Assembly (NCBI GenBank): GCA_023404955.1
Contig: JAEXZY010000062.1
Location: 10,413 to 74,412, forward strand
Reading direction: 5' to 3'
Origin: Actinomycetes bacterium
GTDB lineage: Bacteria > Actinomycetota > Actinomycetes > Mycobacteriales > Mycobacteriaceae
DNA length: 64,000 nucleotides
Part shown: positions 1-9,027 of the stretch, piece by piece
How the letters are laid out: each line of letters starts with the position of its first letter
Position numbering within the stretch: the first letter of the stretch is position 1
Translations under genes and position numbers: made by a program
Notes under the pieces: model-generated
The model's input: the letters and a program-made list of their open reading frames with translations, nothing else
Told to the model about the DNA's origin: nothing
The model's database searches: none

Positions 1-1797
1 GTGCTTGCTCTCGACCCGCGGCTCGCTCCGGAACAGTGTGCGGCGGTGCGGGCCCGCTGCGGCGGCGTGCCGTTCTACATCGAACAGGTGGTGAGCGGGA
101 TCGAATCGGATTCGGGTGCAGAGCATTCCACCGTGCCCGACTCGCTATACGAGCCGCTGTTCGCCCGGTTGCTCGCCGTTCCCGACGTGGTGCCGGTGGT
201 CGAGGCGGCGGCCGTGATCGGCAGGCACGTGGACCGCGCATTGCTGATCGCGGTGTCAGCGCTGAGCGAGGACAAGGTCGACGACGTCATCGACGAGCTC
301 GAGGACGCGAAGGTCTTCGAGCCGCACGGGCCGGACGTGTGGAAGTTCCGCCACGAGCTGCTGCGCGAGGTGGCCGCCGAACTGGCACCGCCGAGCGTGC
401 GTCGCGCCCTGCACGGCAGAACGGCCGACGTCCTGGTCGCCGGCGCGGCCGGGGAGCCGGACTGGCGCCTCGTCGCCGCCCACTACGAACAGGCCGAGCG
501 GCACGCCGATGCGGCCGGCGCCTATCGAGAGGCATCGGCCACCGCGCGCCGCCGCGGCGCCCTGGAGGAGGCTCGCACCTATCTGACGCGATCGCTCGCC
601 CAGCTGGAGCTGTGCCCACCGGGCCGAGAGCGAGACCGGCTGGAGATCGAGCCGCGGCTCGAGCGCGGATTCCTCACCTCGACGTCGGAAGGTTACCAAA
701 GCCCCTCGGTCGCAGAGGATCTGGAGCGCAGCCTGCAGATCGTCGGCTCGGATCTGCATGACGATCAGGTCATCGGGACCCTGCTGGCGGTCAGCAGCTA
801 CTACATCAACAAGTCCGATCTGCGCCGCGCACACCAGTTGGCGGAGGCACTGCAGGAGACGCCCGACGAGCGGCGCCGGGTGTGGAATCCCGCCATCGCC
901 TGCGTACACGGCATGGTGACGTTCCTGCGCGGCGAGTTCGAGCGGGCGAGAAGGTATTTCGAAGAGGCCAGCGCCGGCTTCGACGCCGAGGGTCAGAACA
1001 GCATGCAGGAGCTGTGGTTCATTCCCTGGGATGTGGTCGCGCTGGCCTACGAGCATCTGTCGATCTATCACGTGCTGCGCGGCGAACAGGCAGCAGCGGA
1101 GGCCGCGATGGCCAAGGCCGAGAACCGTGGGGACGAGCTCGCGTTCCCGTGGGGCCCCTACAACCAGGCCTACGCTCATCACATCGAGATCTGGCTGCGC
1201 CGTGAGAGCGGTGACCTCGCGCGCGCTGAGCAGGTGGTGACCGAGATGGTCGAGCGGGCCGAGAGATACGGCATCGACTTCTGGCACGCGCTCGGTTCCA
1301 CGCTGGGGCAGGCCACCGTTGCGGCCGAGATCTCGCTACGCGCACCCGAGTCCGCCGACGATCTGGCGACGCAGATCGACGCGCTCACCGGGTTCACCGA
1401 CTTCTGGCGAGCGCTCGGGCTGTACGCCTATCAGACCCAATACGACTGCGTGATCAGCCGTCTGCTGATCGCCGCGGGCCGCCTGGACGAGGCCCGCGAT
1501 CGGATCAACGGTGCGCTGCAGATCGCCGAGGACACCCAGATGCACTTCTTCGACGCGGAGTTGCTGCGGGCCCGGGCCATGACGCACTCCGATCCCGACA
1601 CCAGCGCCGCGGATCTGGGGGTGGCGATGGCCTTGGCTCGGCACCAGGGTGCACCGCTGTACGAGCTGCGGGCGGCGCTCGATGATGTCGAGCTGCGCGG
1701 CGAGCCGGCCCACGCGCAGCTCGCCGACGCGTTGACGCGGCTACCGGCCGACTGCACGCTGCCCGACGTGGTGCGGGCACGCGCCGTTCTCGGCTGA
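1..1797 (+). CDS. C-terminal part of a large ATPase/TPR transcriptional or cyclase-type regulator (5' end outside window)
   Basis: The reading frame is open from base 1 to a TGA at 1795-1797, so the gene almost certainly begins before the window; the GTG at base 1 is only the first codon seen. The visible 598 residues look like the second half of a signal-transduction ATPase of the AAA/STAND type found in LuxR- or adenylate-cyclase-fused regulators. The first 140 residues resemble the winged-helix end of such an ATPase (GGVPFYIEQVV, then FRHELLREVA near 117-127). From about 150 onward there are repeated helical, Ala/Arg-rich units typical of TPR repeats. No P-loop, cyclase or LuxR HTH domain is visible, so the effector domain cannot be named. 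It converges on the EmbR-like gene. Confidence 0.6.
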   Translation: MLALDPRLAPEQCAAVRARCGGVPFYIEQVVSGIESDSGAEHSTVPDSLYEPLFARLLAVPDVVPVVEAAAVIGRHVDRALLIAVSALSEDKVDDVIDELEDAKVFEPHGPDVWKFRHELLREVAAELAPPSVRRALHGRTADVLVAGAAGEPDWRLVAAHYEQAERHADAAGAYREASATARRRGALEEARTYLTRSLAQLELCPPGRERDRLEIEPRLERGFLTSTSEGYQSPSVAEDLERSLQIVGSDLHDDQVIGTLLAVSSYYINKSDLRRAHQLAEALQETPDERRRVWNPAIACVHGMVTFLRGEFERARRYFEEASAGFDAEGQNSMQELWFIPWDVVALAYEHLSIYHVLRGEQAAAEAAMAKAENRGDELAFPWGPYNQAYAHHIEIWLRRESGDLARAEQVVTEMVERAERYGIDFWHALGSTLGQATVAAEISLRAPESADDLATQIDALTGFTDFWRALGLYAYQTQYDCVISRLLIAAGRLDEARDRINGALQIAEDTQMHFFDAELLRARAMTHSDPDTSAADLGVAMALARHQGAPLYELRAALDDVELRGEPAHAQLADALTRLPADCTLPDVVRARAVLG

Positions 1798-2024
1798 CCG
1801 GGTGGCCGGACCCGGAGTCTCGGTGCACGTACCCCACCGCAGACCCCGGACCCGGCCGGGCGGCCGCGTGAGTCCCCTCGCACCAGCGGCCTGCTCGTCG
1901 GGCACCGGTCTTACCGTCCCCCGATCGGTGGCGCGGCCGTTGGATCGACCGTGCCGTCCCGGTGTCCGCGACGAGTGAGACAAGGTTCGCGGGATGACCT
2001 TGGAAAAATCTTGGCGCCCTGAGC

Positions 2025-3161
2025 TCAGTCTCCGGCGTCGTCGTACTCGAAGACGAACTCGCCGTCTCCGATGCCGAGCCGGTCCCCGTCGGAGAGGTCG
2101 GCGCTGCCCTGTATTCGGGCACCGTGCCGGTGAATTCCGTTGGCCGATCCGGCGTCGATGATCGCGTAGCCGTCGCCGGAGCCGATGATGACCGCGTGAT
2201 AGCGGCTCACCCGCGGATCGCCGAGCACGATGTCGTTCTCGGAATGCCTACCGATCCGGGTGACGGCGTCGGTCAGCGGATACGTCCGGCCCGTCGGGGT
2301 GCGCAGCCGTGCGGCCCCGGCCCGTGACGCCGACATCAGACGGTTCACGGTGGCCTGCATGGTCTCGGCCGCGGTCTTGCGGATCGACGGCCCCACGTTC
2401 AACGGCGCCTGCCGCAGGATCACCGCGTGCAGATCGCGCAGCTCCGGCGCCGGGTCGATCCCGAGTTCGCCGGCGAGCACGTCCTTTACCCGGCGATACG
2501 CGTCGAGGGCGTCGGACTGGCGTTGTGCGAGGTAGTACGCAGTCATCAGCTGAGCCCACAGCGGCTCCCGGTACGGGTGGCGGACGACCAGCTCTTCGAG
2601 CTCGCCGACCACCGACTCCGCTCGCCCGCAGGCGATCTCGGCCTGAGCCCGGACGGTGTGCGCGGAGATCCTGTCCTCGGACAGCGCCACCTCGAAGGTC
2701 TGCACGAACGGGAAGCCGCGTAGGTCGGCCAGGAAGTCACCCTGCCATTGCGCGAGCGCGTCGCCGAGGTGCGCGCTCGCGTCGTCGAACCGTCCTGCCG
2801 CGGCCGCCTCCAGCCCGGCCCCCCGGGCGGTGATGAAGCGGCCCAGATCCACGTCCTGCTCGTCGACATGGACCCGGTAGCCTCCCGAGGCTTTTTCCAG
2901 GAACCGGCGATCGTCCACGCCGGCCGTGCGCAGCAGGCGGCGCAGATTGGACACGTAGGCGTGCAGACTGGCGCGGGCTTCGGCCGGGGCGTCCTCGCCC
3001 CACACCGCATCGATCAGCGCCTCGGTCGGCACCGGGCGGTTGCGGTTGAGCACGAGCACCGCGAGCACGGCCCGCTGCTTGGGGGTGCCCAGCGGGACAG
3101 CGGCGCGGTCGACGGCCATGTGGAAGGGCCCGAGCAGCACGAAGGTGGCACGCGCACTCAT
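2025..3161 (-). CDS. EmbR-like transcriptional regulator: winged helix, BTAD and FHA domains
   Basis: The 378-residue product has the EmbR domain order: an N-terminal OmpR-type winged helix (about 1-95, with the typical GTPKQRAVLAVLVLN segment), a bacterial transcriptional activation domain of TPR helices (about 97-245) and a C-terminal FHA domain (about 285-375). The FHA phosphothreonine-binding motifs are visible as GRHSEND, SRYH and SANG. In the EmbR family a Ser/Thr kinase phosphorylates the regulator and the FHA domain recognises the kinase. The ATG at 3161 is preceded by only 79 bases before the divergent GCS2-family gene, so the two may share a control region. It could be an EmbR paralogue rather than the regulator of embCAB, which is not in the window. 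Confidence 0.85.
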   Translation of the reverse strand: MSARATFVLLGPFHMAVDRAAVPLGTPKQRAVLAVLVLNRNRPVPTEALIDAVWGEDAPAEARASLHAYVSNLRRLLRTAGVDDRRFLEKASGGYRVHVDEQDVDLGRFITARGAGLEAAAAGRFDDASAHLGDALAQWQGDFLADLRGFPFVQTFEVALSEDRISAHTVRAQAEIACGRAESVVGELEELVVRHPYREPLWAQLMTAYYLAQRQSDALDAYRRVKDVLAGELGIDPAPELRDLHAVILRQAPLNVGPSIRKTAAETMQATVNRLMSASRAGAARLRTPTGRTYPLTDAVTRIGRHSENDIVLGDPRVSRYHAVIIGSGDGYAIIDAGSANGIHRHGARIQGSADLSDGDRLGIGDGEFVFEYDDAGD

Positions 3162-3240
3162 CCGCCGTCCATTCCTCCCCTCGTGCTATGCCCGACCTTA
3201 CGCGCCAACTGTGCCGCCCGATCGCCGGCGATGGCGTTCA

Positions 3241-4728
3241 ATGGCTGTCGTGGGCGAGGAACTGACGCAGACCGAGTTCACTCGCGAGCACCGCCGCGAG
3301 TACCGGCGCAAGGTGCAGCTGTGCCTCGACGTGTTCGAGACGATGCTGGCGCAGTCCAGCTTCGACTTCGAGAAGCCGCTGACCGGCATGGAGATCGAGT
3401 GCAACCTGGTCGACGGCGACTACCAGCCGGCGATGACCAACTCCGAGGTACTCGCCGCGATCGCCGACCCCGCCTATCAGACCGAGCTCGGCGCCTACAA
3501 CATCGAGTTCAACGTGCCGCCGCGCCGGCTTCCGGGGCGGGCCGCGCTGGACCTGGAAGCCGAGGTACGGGCCAGTCTGAACGCGGCGGAAGCCAAGGCC
3601 AACAGCGATGGCTCCCACATCGTGATGGTGGGCATCCTGCCCACGCTGATGCCCCAGCACCTGTCCGGGCACTGGATGAGCGAGTCGACCCGCTATCAGG
3701 CGCTCAACGACTCGATCTTCACCGCCCGCGGTGAGGACATCGACATCGACATCGCCGGCCCGGAGCGGCTGAGTCTGCAGACCGCCTCGATCGCCCCCGA
3801 ATCCGCCTGCACCAGTATGCAATTGCATCTGCAGGTGTCGCCCGGCGACTTCGCGAACAACTGGAACGCCGCTCAGGTGCTGGCCGGTCCGCAGCTCGCC
3901 CTGGGCGCCAATTCGCCGTTCTTCTTCGGCCACCGGCTGTGGGCCGAGACGCGGATCGAACTCTTCGCCCAGGCCACCGACACCCGTCCGGACGAGTTGA
4001 AGACCCAGGGCGTGCGGCCGCGGGTGTGGTTCGGGGAACGCTGGATTACGTCGATCTTCGATCTGTTCGAGGAGAACGTGCGGTATTTCCCGTCGCTGCT
4101 GCCCGAGCTCTCCGACGAGGATCCGGTGGCCGAGCTCGCCGCGGGCCGCACGCCCGCGCTGTCGGAGCTACGGCTGCACAACGGCACCATCTACCGCTGG
4201 AACCGGCCGGTGTACGACGTCGTGGGGGGCCGCCCGCACCTTCGGGTCGAGAACCGCGTGCTGCCCGCGGGGCCGACGGTGATCGACATGCTGGCCAACG
4301 CGGCGTTCTACTACGGCGCGCTGCGCGCGCTGTCCGAGGAGGACCGCCCTCTGTGGACCAAGCTGAGTTTCGCTACGGCACAAGCGAATTTCGAGGCAGC
4401 GGCCCAGCACGGCCTGGACGCCAGGCTGTACTGGCCGGGCGCCGGGGAGGTCACGCCGGACGAGCTGGTGCTGCGCCATTTGCTGCCGCTGGCCGACGAG
4501 GGGTTGCGTCGCTGGGAGGTGGCCGCCGAGGTACGGGACCGCTACCTCGGGGTGATCGAGGGCCGGGCCAAGTCGGGCCGCAACGGCGCGGTGTGGCAGA
4601 CGGCGGCGGTGGCGGCGCTGCAGAACCGGGGTATGAGCCGGCCCGAGGCCTTGGCCGAGATGCTGCGCCTCTACTGCGAGGGCATGCACTCCAACGATCC
4701 GGTGCACACGTGGGAGACGCCGACGTGA
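3241..4728 (+). CDS. Glutamate-cysteine ligase family 2 (GCS2) carboxylate-amine ligase
   Basis: The 495-residue product belongs to the GCS2/carboxylate-amine ligase group, which joins an amino acid to the gamma-carboxylate of glutamate with ATP. Family features visible are the acidic metal-binding start GMEIECNLVDGDY (about residues 40-52), the segment YNIEFNVPPR (about 82-91) and a C-terminal core with LRVENRVLPAGPT. I start at the ATG at 3241 because the family N-terminus begins there; an upstream in-frame ATG would add about 67 unrelated Arg/Ser-rich residues. It is distinct from egtA (27208-28473) and not in the ergothioneine operon, so its amine substrate is unknown. The stop overlaps the start of the next gene (GTGA). 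Confidence 0.82.
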   Translation: MAVVGEELTQTEFTREHRREYRRKVQLCLDVFETMLAQSSFDFEKPLTGMEIECNLVDGDYQPAMTNSEVLAAIADPAYQTELGAYNIEFNVPPRRLPGRAALDLEAEVRASLNAAEAKANSDGSHIVMVGILPTLMPQHLSGHWMSESTRYQALNDSIFTARGEDIDIDIAGPERLSLQTASIAPESACTSMQLHLQVSPGDFANNWNAAQVLAGPQLALGANSPFFFGHRLWAETRIELFAQATDTRPDELKTQGVRPRVWFGERWITSIFDLFEENVRYFPSLLPELSDEDPVAELAAGRTPALSELRLHNGTIYRWNRPVYDVVGGRPHLRVENRVLPAGPTVIDMLANAAFYYGALRALSEEDRPLWTKLSFATAQANFEAAAQHGLDARLYWPGAGEVTPDELVLRHLLPLADEGLRRWEVAAEVRDRYLGVIEGRAKSGRNGAVWQTAAVAALQNRGMSRPEALAEMLRLYCEGMHSNDPVHTWETPT

Positions 4729-5129
4729 GGGGCTATGTGTTCGTCTGCGCCGCAACCGTTCTCGCCTTCACCACCGGAGGTACCGCCGCGGCCGAGCCGG
4801 TGTTCGTGCTGGCCGGTGGACAGCAGGTGACGGTGGCGGATTCGGCGCTGACCGTCCGCTTCGACCGGGTGCTCGAAGACTCCCGGTGCCCCGCACAGGT
4901 CGATTGCGTTTGGGCGGGTCAGGCGCGCATCGCACTCGTCGTCCAATCCGGCGGTGCACCGCCGCAGACGGTCGAGCTGAGTACCTACCCCGCCTCGGAT
5001 GCGACAGGGCCGACGGCCGGGGTGGGCATGCACAGTGTCACGTTGCGCGCCCTCGACCCCTATCCACAGTCTCCCCAGGATTCCCCTGCGCTGCAGGACT
5101 ATCGGGCCACGATATCCATTGACGGCTGA
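4725..5129 (+). CDS. Small secreted protein with a DSRCP...CVWAG motif
   Basis: A 134-residue protein starting at a GTG that shares four bases with the end of the upstream ligase gene, which indicates translational coupling. Residues 1-24 form a signal peptide (hydrophobic stretch ending TAAAEP). The mature part is a small beta-rich domain with two cysteines in EDSRCPAQVDCVWAGQA (about residues 50-66), a pattern I recognise from many uncharacterised exported bacterial proteins; the two cysteines probably form a disulfide. Function is unknown. The coupling to a GCS2-type ligase is the only contextual clue. Confidence 0.72.
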   Translation: MRGYVFVCAATVLAFTTGGTAAAEPVFVLAGGQQVTVADSALTVRFDRVLEDSRCPAQVDCVWAGQARIALVVQSGGAPPQTVELSTYPASDATGPTAGVGMHSVTLRALDPYPQSPQDSPALQDYRATISIDG

Positions 5130-5144
5130 GGCGGCGCGGGCGGT

Positions 5145-6065
5145 CTATGCGGCGGGCAGGTACTCGCGGTAAAAACCAGCCAGCCGGTCGACGGCCTGAT
5201 CTACGTATTCCGGCACGTCGTACATCTCGTAGTGACCGGCGCCCTCGACGACCATCAGGTCGACCGGGTTCGGCGCCAGCTGCCAGAGCTTCATGCCGGC
5301 TTCGTAGGACTTGGTCACCCCCTTGCGTCCGGCCAGGATCACCTGGAGGGGCTGGGTCAGCAACTGGTCGACGAGATGGAAGGCGTCGTACCCGATGAGC
5401 AGAGTGTCTCCGCGGGCCAGCCGCCGATTGGTCGAGCGCGGGTGACCACCCCGCTCGGTCCGGTAGTACTCGATGGCCTGCGTGTTGTCGATGTCGGTGA
5501 TGCCCGCGGCGACAGCGTCTGCCGCGGTGTCGGGTAGCCAGTTGAGGCGCTCGAGGTTCCCGGTCTGGACCTCGTGGGTGCGGTCGGCGGCCAGCCGGTC
5601 CAACGCCGCGGCGGGGCCGTCAGGGGCGAACGCCGCCGACCGCCAGCTCTCCCCCATGTTGCCCGCCACCACCGTGCCGACGGCCCGGATGCGGTGGTCG
5701 GTGCGGGCCGTGTGCACGGCGTACCCGCCGCCGGCGCAGATGCCGAGCACCCCGATGCGGTCTGGATCGATGCCGGGCACCTGCTGGAGGGTGTCGATGG
5801 CGAAGGAGATGTCCTCACCACGACGGTAGGGGTCTTCCAGATCCCTCGGCGTGCCACCGCTCTCCCCCTGGTACGCCGGATCGAACACGAGCGCGGCGAT
5901 GCCGCGCGCAGCGAGGCGGGACGCGTAGTTGGCGCCGATCTGCTCCTTCACGCTGCTGCCCGGCGTCGACAGGACGACGGCCGGGAACGAACGCTGGTCG
6001 TCGGGCAGGTGGAGCAGGCCCGCGAGGTCGAAGGAGTCGCGCGGGATGGTCAGGGGCCTGATCAT
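5145..6065 (-). CDS. Alpha/beta hydrolase, YcjY-like, with a cysteine at the nucleophile elbow
   Basis: A 306-residue alpha/beta-hydrolase. The elbow reads LGICAGGGY (about residue 110), so the nucleophile position holds Cys rather than Ser, as in dienelactone-hydrolase and YcjY-type relatives. A late GAGHYEMYD supplies the probable catalytic His. I start at the ATG at 6065 (MIRPLTIPRDSFDLAG) because the domain begins there and the longer frame would run into the divergent methyltransferase. It has no signal peptide, so it should be cytosolic. Substrate is unknown; dehalogenase, esterase or a structural hydrolase fold are all possible. Confidence 0.78.
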   Translation of the reverse strand: MIRPLTIPRDSFDLAGLLHLPDDQRSFPAVVLSTPGSSVKEQIGANYASRLAARGIAALVFDPAYQGESGGTPRDLEDPYRRGEDISFAIDTLQQVPGIDPDRIGVLGICAGGGYAVHTARTDHRIRAVGTVVAGNMGESWRSAAFAPDGPAAALDRLAADRTHEVQTGNLERLNWLPDTAADAVAAGITDIDNTQAIEYYRTERGGHPRSTNRRLARGDTLLIGYDAFHLVDQLLTQPLQVILAGRKGVTKSYEAGMKLWQLAPNPVDLMVVEGAGHYEMYDVPEYVDQAVDRLAGFYREYLPAA

Positions 6066-6150
6066 GGTCAGCCTTTCTTGAGCGCGGGTGTTGCCTTCTT
6101 CAAGCCGCGGACGCGGCCGAATCTTCCCCTGTGACGAGTAGCTTGTGCTC

Positions 6151-6822
6151 ATGACCGACAACCTCCACGACATGGATTGGGACAGCACATATCGGGGTGA
6201 GAGCGACTTCGGCGGCGAGCCGCCGTGGAACATCGGTGAACCACAGCCCGAACTGGCCGCCCTGATCGCGGCAGGAAAGGTCCGCAGCGAGGTGCTCGAC
6301 GCAGGCTGCGGGCACGCCGAGCTGTCGCTGGCGCTGGCGGCCCAGGGCTACACGGTGACCGGGATCGACCTCTCCCCGACCGCCATCGCCGCGGCGACGG
6401 CGGCGGCGCAGGAGCGCGGTCTGACCGGGGCGACGTTCCTGGCCGCGGACATCACGAGCTTCACCGGATTCGACGGCCGGTTCTCGACGGTCATGGACTC
6501 GACGCTGTTCCACTCGCTGCCGGTCGAGGGCCGCGACGGTTATGTGCAGGCGGTCCATCGCGCCGCAGCACCGGGCGCTCTCTACGTCATCCTGGTCTTC
6601 GCGAAGGGCGCGTTCCCGCCCGAGGCCGAGCAGAAGCCCAACGAGGTCACCGAGGACGAACTACGCGAGGTCGTCCGTAAGTACTGGGAGATCGACGACA
6701 TCCGGCCGGCCTTCATCCATGCGAACATGCCGGCCGAAATGCCCCTACCCCCGCATGCCCGCGACGACAAGGGGCGAGTGAAGATGAACGCTTTCCTGCT
6801 CACCGCCCACAAGGCGGGTTAG
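6151..6822 (+). CDS. Class I SAM-dependent methyltransferase
   Basis: A 223-residue protein with a clear Rossmann methyltransferase core: motif I VLDAGCGHAE at about residues 48-57, the acidic end of strand 2 (TGIDLS, near 72-77) and motif IV around MDSTLFHSLP. The N-terminal PPWNIGEPQPE is typical of a widespread small-molecule methyltransferase group whose acceptors are mostly unknown. The ATG at 6151 is preferred to a GTG six bases upstream. It is divergent from the hydrolase (85-base shared promoter region) and converges with the mftD-like gene, the two stops overlapping by four bases. Confidence 0.83.
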   Translation: MTDNLHDMDWDSTYRGESDFGGEPPWNIGEPQPELAALIAAGKVRSEVLDAGCGHAELSLALAAQGYTVTGIDLSPTAIAAATAAAQERGLTGATFLAADITSFTGFDGRFSTVMDSTLFHSLPVEGRDGYVQAVHRAAAPGALYVILVFAKGAFPPEAEQKPNEVTEDELREVVRKYWEIDDIRPAFIHANMPAEMPLPPHARDDKGRVKMNAFLLTAHKAG

Positions 6823-7985
6823 ACGCCCAGATTGCGTCGAAAATCCGAGGGCACAATGACACTCGCGGGCTCGAGTTCCTGGATGGAGGACAGCCCCAGC
6901 CCCAGCAGCGCGGAATCGATACCGCCCCGCAGGATGTCGAGGACGTTCTCGACGCCGGCCTGACCCCCGGCCGCCAGGCCCCACAGGTAGGCCCGCCCGA
7001 TCATCACCGCGCGGGCACCCAACGCCACCGCCTTGACGACGTCGGAACCCCGGCGGATTCCGCCGTCGAGCACGACCTCGATCTGGTCGCCGACAGCCTC
7101 GGCGATTGCCGGCAACGCACGGATCGGGGCCGGAGTGCCGTCGAGGTTGTTGCCGCCGTGATTGGACACCGAGATCGCGGTGACCCCGGCGTCGACGGCG
7201 CGCCGCGCGTCGTCGACGCGCATCACCCCCTTGAGCATGAAGGGGCCACCCCACTGCTCGCGCAGCCATGCGATGTCGTCCCAGGTCGGTAGCGGTGTCT
7301 GCATCCATTCGCCGTAGGCCCCGAAGAACGTCGGCGCAGCGCCGCCGTCTGCGAGGTTCGGTGCGGTCAGGTCTGGAACCCGGCCCGTCTTGGCGAAGTC
7401 CAGAAGCCAACGCGGCCTGCGAATCCCCTCGGGCGCGAAACGCATCATCGCCTTCAGGTCCATCCGCTCGGGAATGGCGGGGCTGCCCCAGTCCCGGCCA
7501 TTGGAGAACGACCAGTCGGTGGTGATGATGAGGCCCACCGCACCGGCACTCCTTGCGCGTTCCATGCGGGCCAGCAGCTTGTCCCGGCCGCCGGTCCAGT
7601 ACATCTGGAAGAACGTGGCCGGGTTGGCGAGCGCGACCTCTTCGATGGGCTTGCTCGCGAACGATGACAGACCGATGGCGGTCCCGCGGGCGGCGGCAGC
7701 GCGCGCGACCGCCACCTCGCCGTCCGGATGCACCGCCTGCACCCCGGTCGGTGAGATCAGTACCGGCAGCGAGATCGCTTGCCCCATCACGGTGGTCGCC
7801 ATGTCCCGCTTACCGGACAGGCCTGCCACGTGGGGCGCGAAACCCAGCTCAGCGAACGCCGCCGTGTTGTCCGATACCGTGACGCCCTTTTCGGAGCCGG
7901 CGACGAGGGCACTGTACACACTGGGCGGCAGACGCTTTCGGGCTCGTCGTTGCGCGTCGGCGACGGTTTCGAACCAGGTGGCCAT
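6819..7985 (-). CDS. mftD: MftD-like FMN-dependent alpha-hydroxy-acid oxidase (pre-mycofactocin synthase family)
   Basis: A 388-residue FMN enzyme of the lactate-dehydrogenase/glycolate-oxidase family. It carries the FMN-barrel features SPTGVQAVHPDG, the catalytic SVSNHGGNNLDG (His about 276) and the phosphate-binding LDGGIRRGSDV. Its whole length and wording match, from memory, MftD (Rv0694 type), which oxidatively deaminates the mycofactocin precursor to give the redox-active headgroup. The rest of the mycofactocin biosynthesis genes (mftA, B, C, E, F) are absent here, so this is either a second mftD copy or a related oxidase acting on another substrate. It is divergent from mftM, and a GGAG stands just before the ATG. 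Confidence 0.82.
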   Translation of the reverse strand: MATWFETVADAQRRARKRLPPSVYSALVAGSEKGVTVSDNTAAFAELGFAPHVAGLSGKRDMATTVMGQAISLPVLISPTGVQAVHPDGEVAVARAAAARGTAIGLSSFASKPIEEVALANPATFFQMYWTGGRDKLLARMERARSAGAVGLIITTDWSFSNGRDWGSPAIPERMDLKAMMRFAPEGIRRPRWLLDFAKTGRVPDLTAPNLADGGAAPTFFGAYGEWMQTPLPTWDDIAWLREQWGGPFMLKGVMRVDDARRAVDAGVTAISVSNHGGNNLDGTPAPIRALPAIAEAVGDQIEVVLDGGIRRGSDVVKAVALGARAVMIGRAYLWGLAAGGQAGVENVLDILRGGIDSALLGLGLSSIQELEPASVIVPSDFRRNLGV

Positions 7986-8015
7986 GGGGACTCCTCTGAC
8001 ATCTCGGTGCCGTCC

Positions 8016-8134
8016 ACGCTAGAAGTCCGAGCCGTACAGCAGAACTCGCCGATCGGGCAGGCCCGACCCACCCGGCCGGTCCACACATCGCACCCGATCG
8101 GGGCACGCGAACCCCGACCGTGCCCTTCTAGCGT
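8016..8134. promoter_or_regulatory. Mirror-image divergent promoters between mftD-like and mftM
   Basis: ACGCTAGAAG at 8016-8025 is the exact inverted copy of CTTCTAGCGT at 8125-8134. Each contains TAGCGT placed as a -10 box: the right one ends 8 bases before the mftM ATG (leaderless-type spacing), the left one reads towards the mftD-like gene. Between them CCGATCGGG occurs twice (8049-8057 and 8094-8102), a near-palindrome that could be an operator pair. The repeat is seen directly; the promoter and operator roles are inferred. Confidence 0.5.
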
Positions 8135-8142
8135 CATCGAAT

Positions 8143-9018
8143 ATGCAAGCAGCACACCTCGATCCGCTCGCTCCGTCACCTCGCGGGGTGTGGCGCAGCC
8201 ACGGCATCCGGGTCAATCGCCGGCAGGGCCCCCACCGGCCACACCGCAGCGCGGCGACGGTGTGCGCCGGCAGGTTCTGCGTGCAGCGGCGCGACGATCT
8301 GCTCTCGGTCGAGCACGATCTCACCCCCGGCGAACTGTCCGATGCATTGACCGCACTGCTGACCGAGTACCTGGTCGACACCGAGATGCTCCATGGCCAA
8401 ACGGAATTCGAGCTGGTGTTCACCGGGGTGGTGCGCTCCACGGTCGACGGCAGCGTGCCTTCCTGGCTGCGGTTCTACCGCAACTCGCTGCGCTCCCTCG
8501 AACGCGGGGACACCGCCTTCGGGCCCATCCACGCCGAAGCGCAGCTGCAGGTGCGCGGCGACCGGCTGCTCGACCTGGGGTCGTGTTTCGGCTTCTTCCC
8601 GTTGCGGATGGCACGCCACCTGGACGTCATCGCCACCGATCTCAACGCGTCGACGATGCGGCTGCTGAGTGCCGTCAGTCCACGATTGCAGCGTCCCGTG
8701 GCCACGCTCGCCTGCGATGCGACGGCCGTGCCGCGGCCGTCGGGCAGCGCGGACACCGTCACTGCGCTGCATCTGATCGAGCACCTACCGGACGATGTGA
8801 TGATTGCGGTCTGCGATGAAGCGCTGCGGCTGGCGCGCCGCCGGGTGGTGATCGCTGTCCCGTTCGAGGACGAGCCGCGGGAGTGCTACGGACATGTGCA
8901 GCGGTTCGACCTGCCGCGGATGCAGTGGCTGGCCGACAACCTGATCAGCCGCCACGCCGGGATCTCGGCGTGCTCCTATGAGTTCCACGGCGGCTGGCTG
9001 GTTCTCGATCAGAGCTGA
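8143..9018 (+). CDS. mftM: Mycofactocin oligosaccharide methyltransferase MftM
   Basis: A 291-residue class I SAM methyltransferase with motif I LDLGSCFGFFP at about residues 143-153, an acidic strand-2 end (IATDLN) and post-motif TALHLIEHLPDD. The N-terminal 110 residues, including the GQTEFELVFTGVVRSTVDG stretch, are not generic methyltransferase sequence and match my memory of MftM (MSMEG_6237 type), which methylates a glucose of the mycofactocin glycan chain. The ATG at 8143 follows a TAGCGT box by 8 bases. Its divergent neighbour is the mftD-like oxidase, and the mno alcohol-dehydrogenase locus lies beyond the inserted Rieske cluster, so the context is mycofactocin cofactor chemistry. 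Confidence 0.8.
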   Translation: MQAAHLDPLAPSPRGVWRSHGIRVNRRQGPHRPHRSAATVCAGRFCVQRRDDLLSVEHDLTPGELSDALTALLTEYLVDTEMLHGQTEFELVFTGVVRSTVDGSVPSWLRFYRNSLRSLERGDTAFGPIHAEAQLQVRGDRLLDLGSCFGFFPLRMARHLDVIATDLNASTMRLLSAVSPRLQRPVATLACDATAVPRPSGSADTVTALHLIEHLPDDVMIAVCDEALRLARRRVVIAVPFEDEPRECYGHVQRFDLPRMQWLADNLISRHAGISACSYEFHGGWLVLDQS

Positions 9019-9027
9019 CCGACCATC

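Noticed and set aside
1798..1815. Small CCGGGT...ACCCGG hairpin after the first gene as terminator
   Set aside because: Only 6-bp arms in very GC-rich sequence; too weak to call a terminator.
3040..3240. Upstream N-terminal extension of the GCS2 ligase
   Set aside because: It would run through the divergent EmbR-like start and encodes Arg/Ser-rich residues unlike the family.
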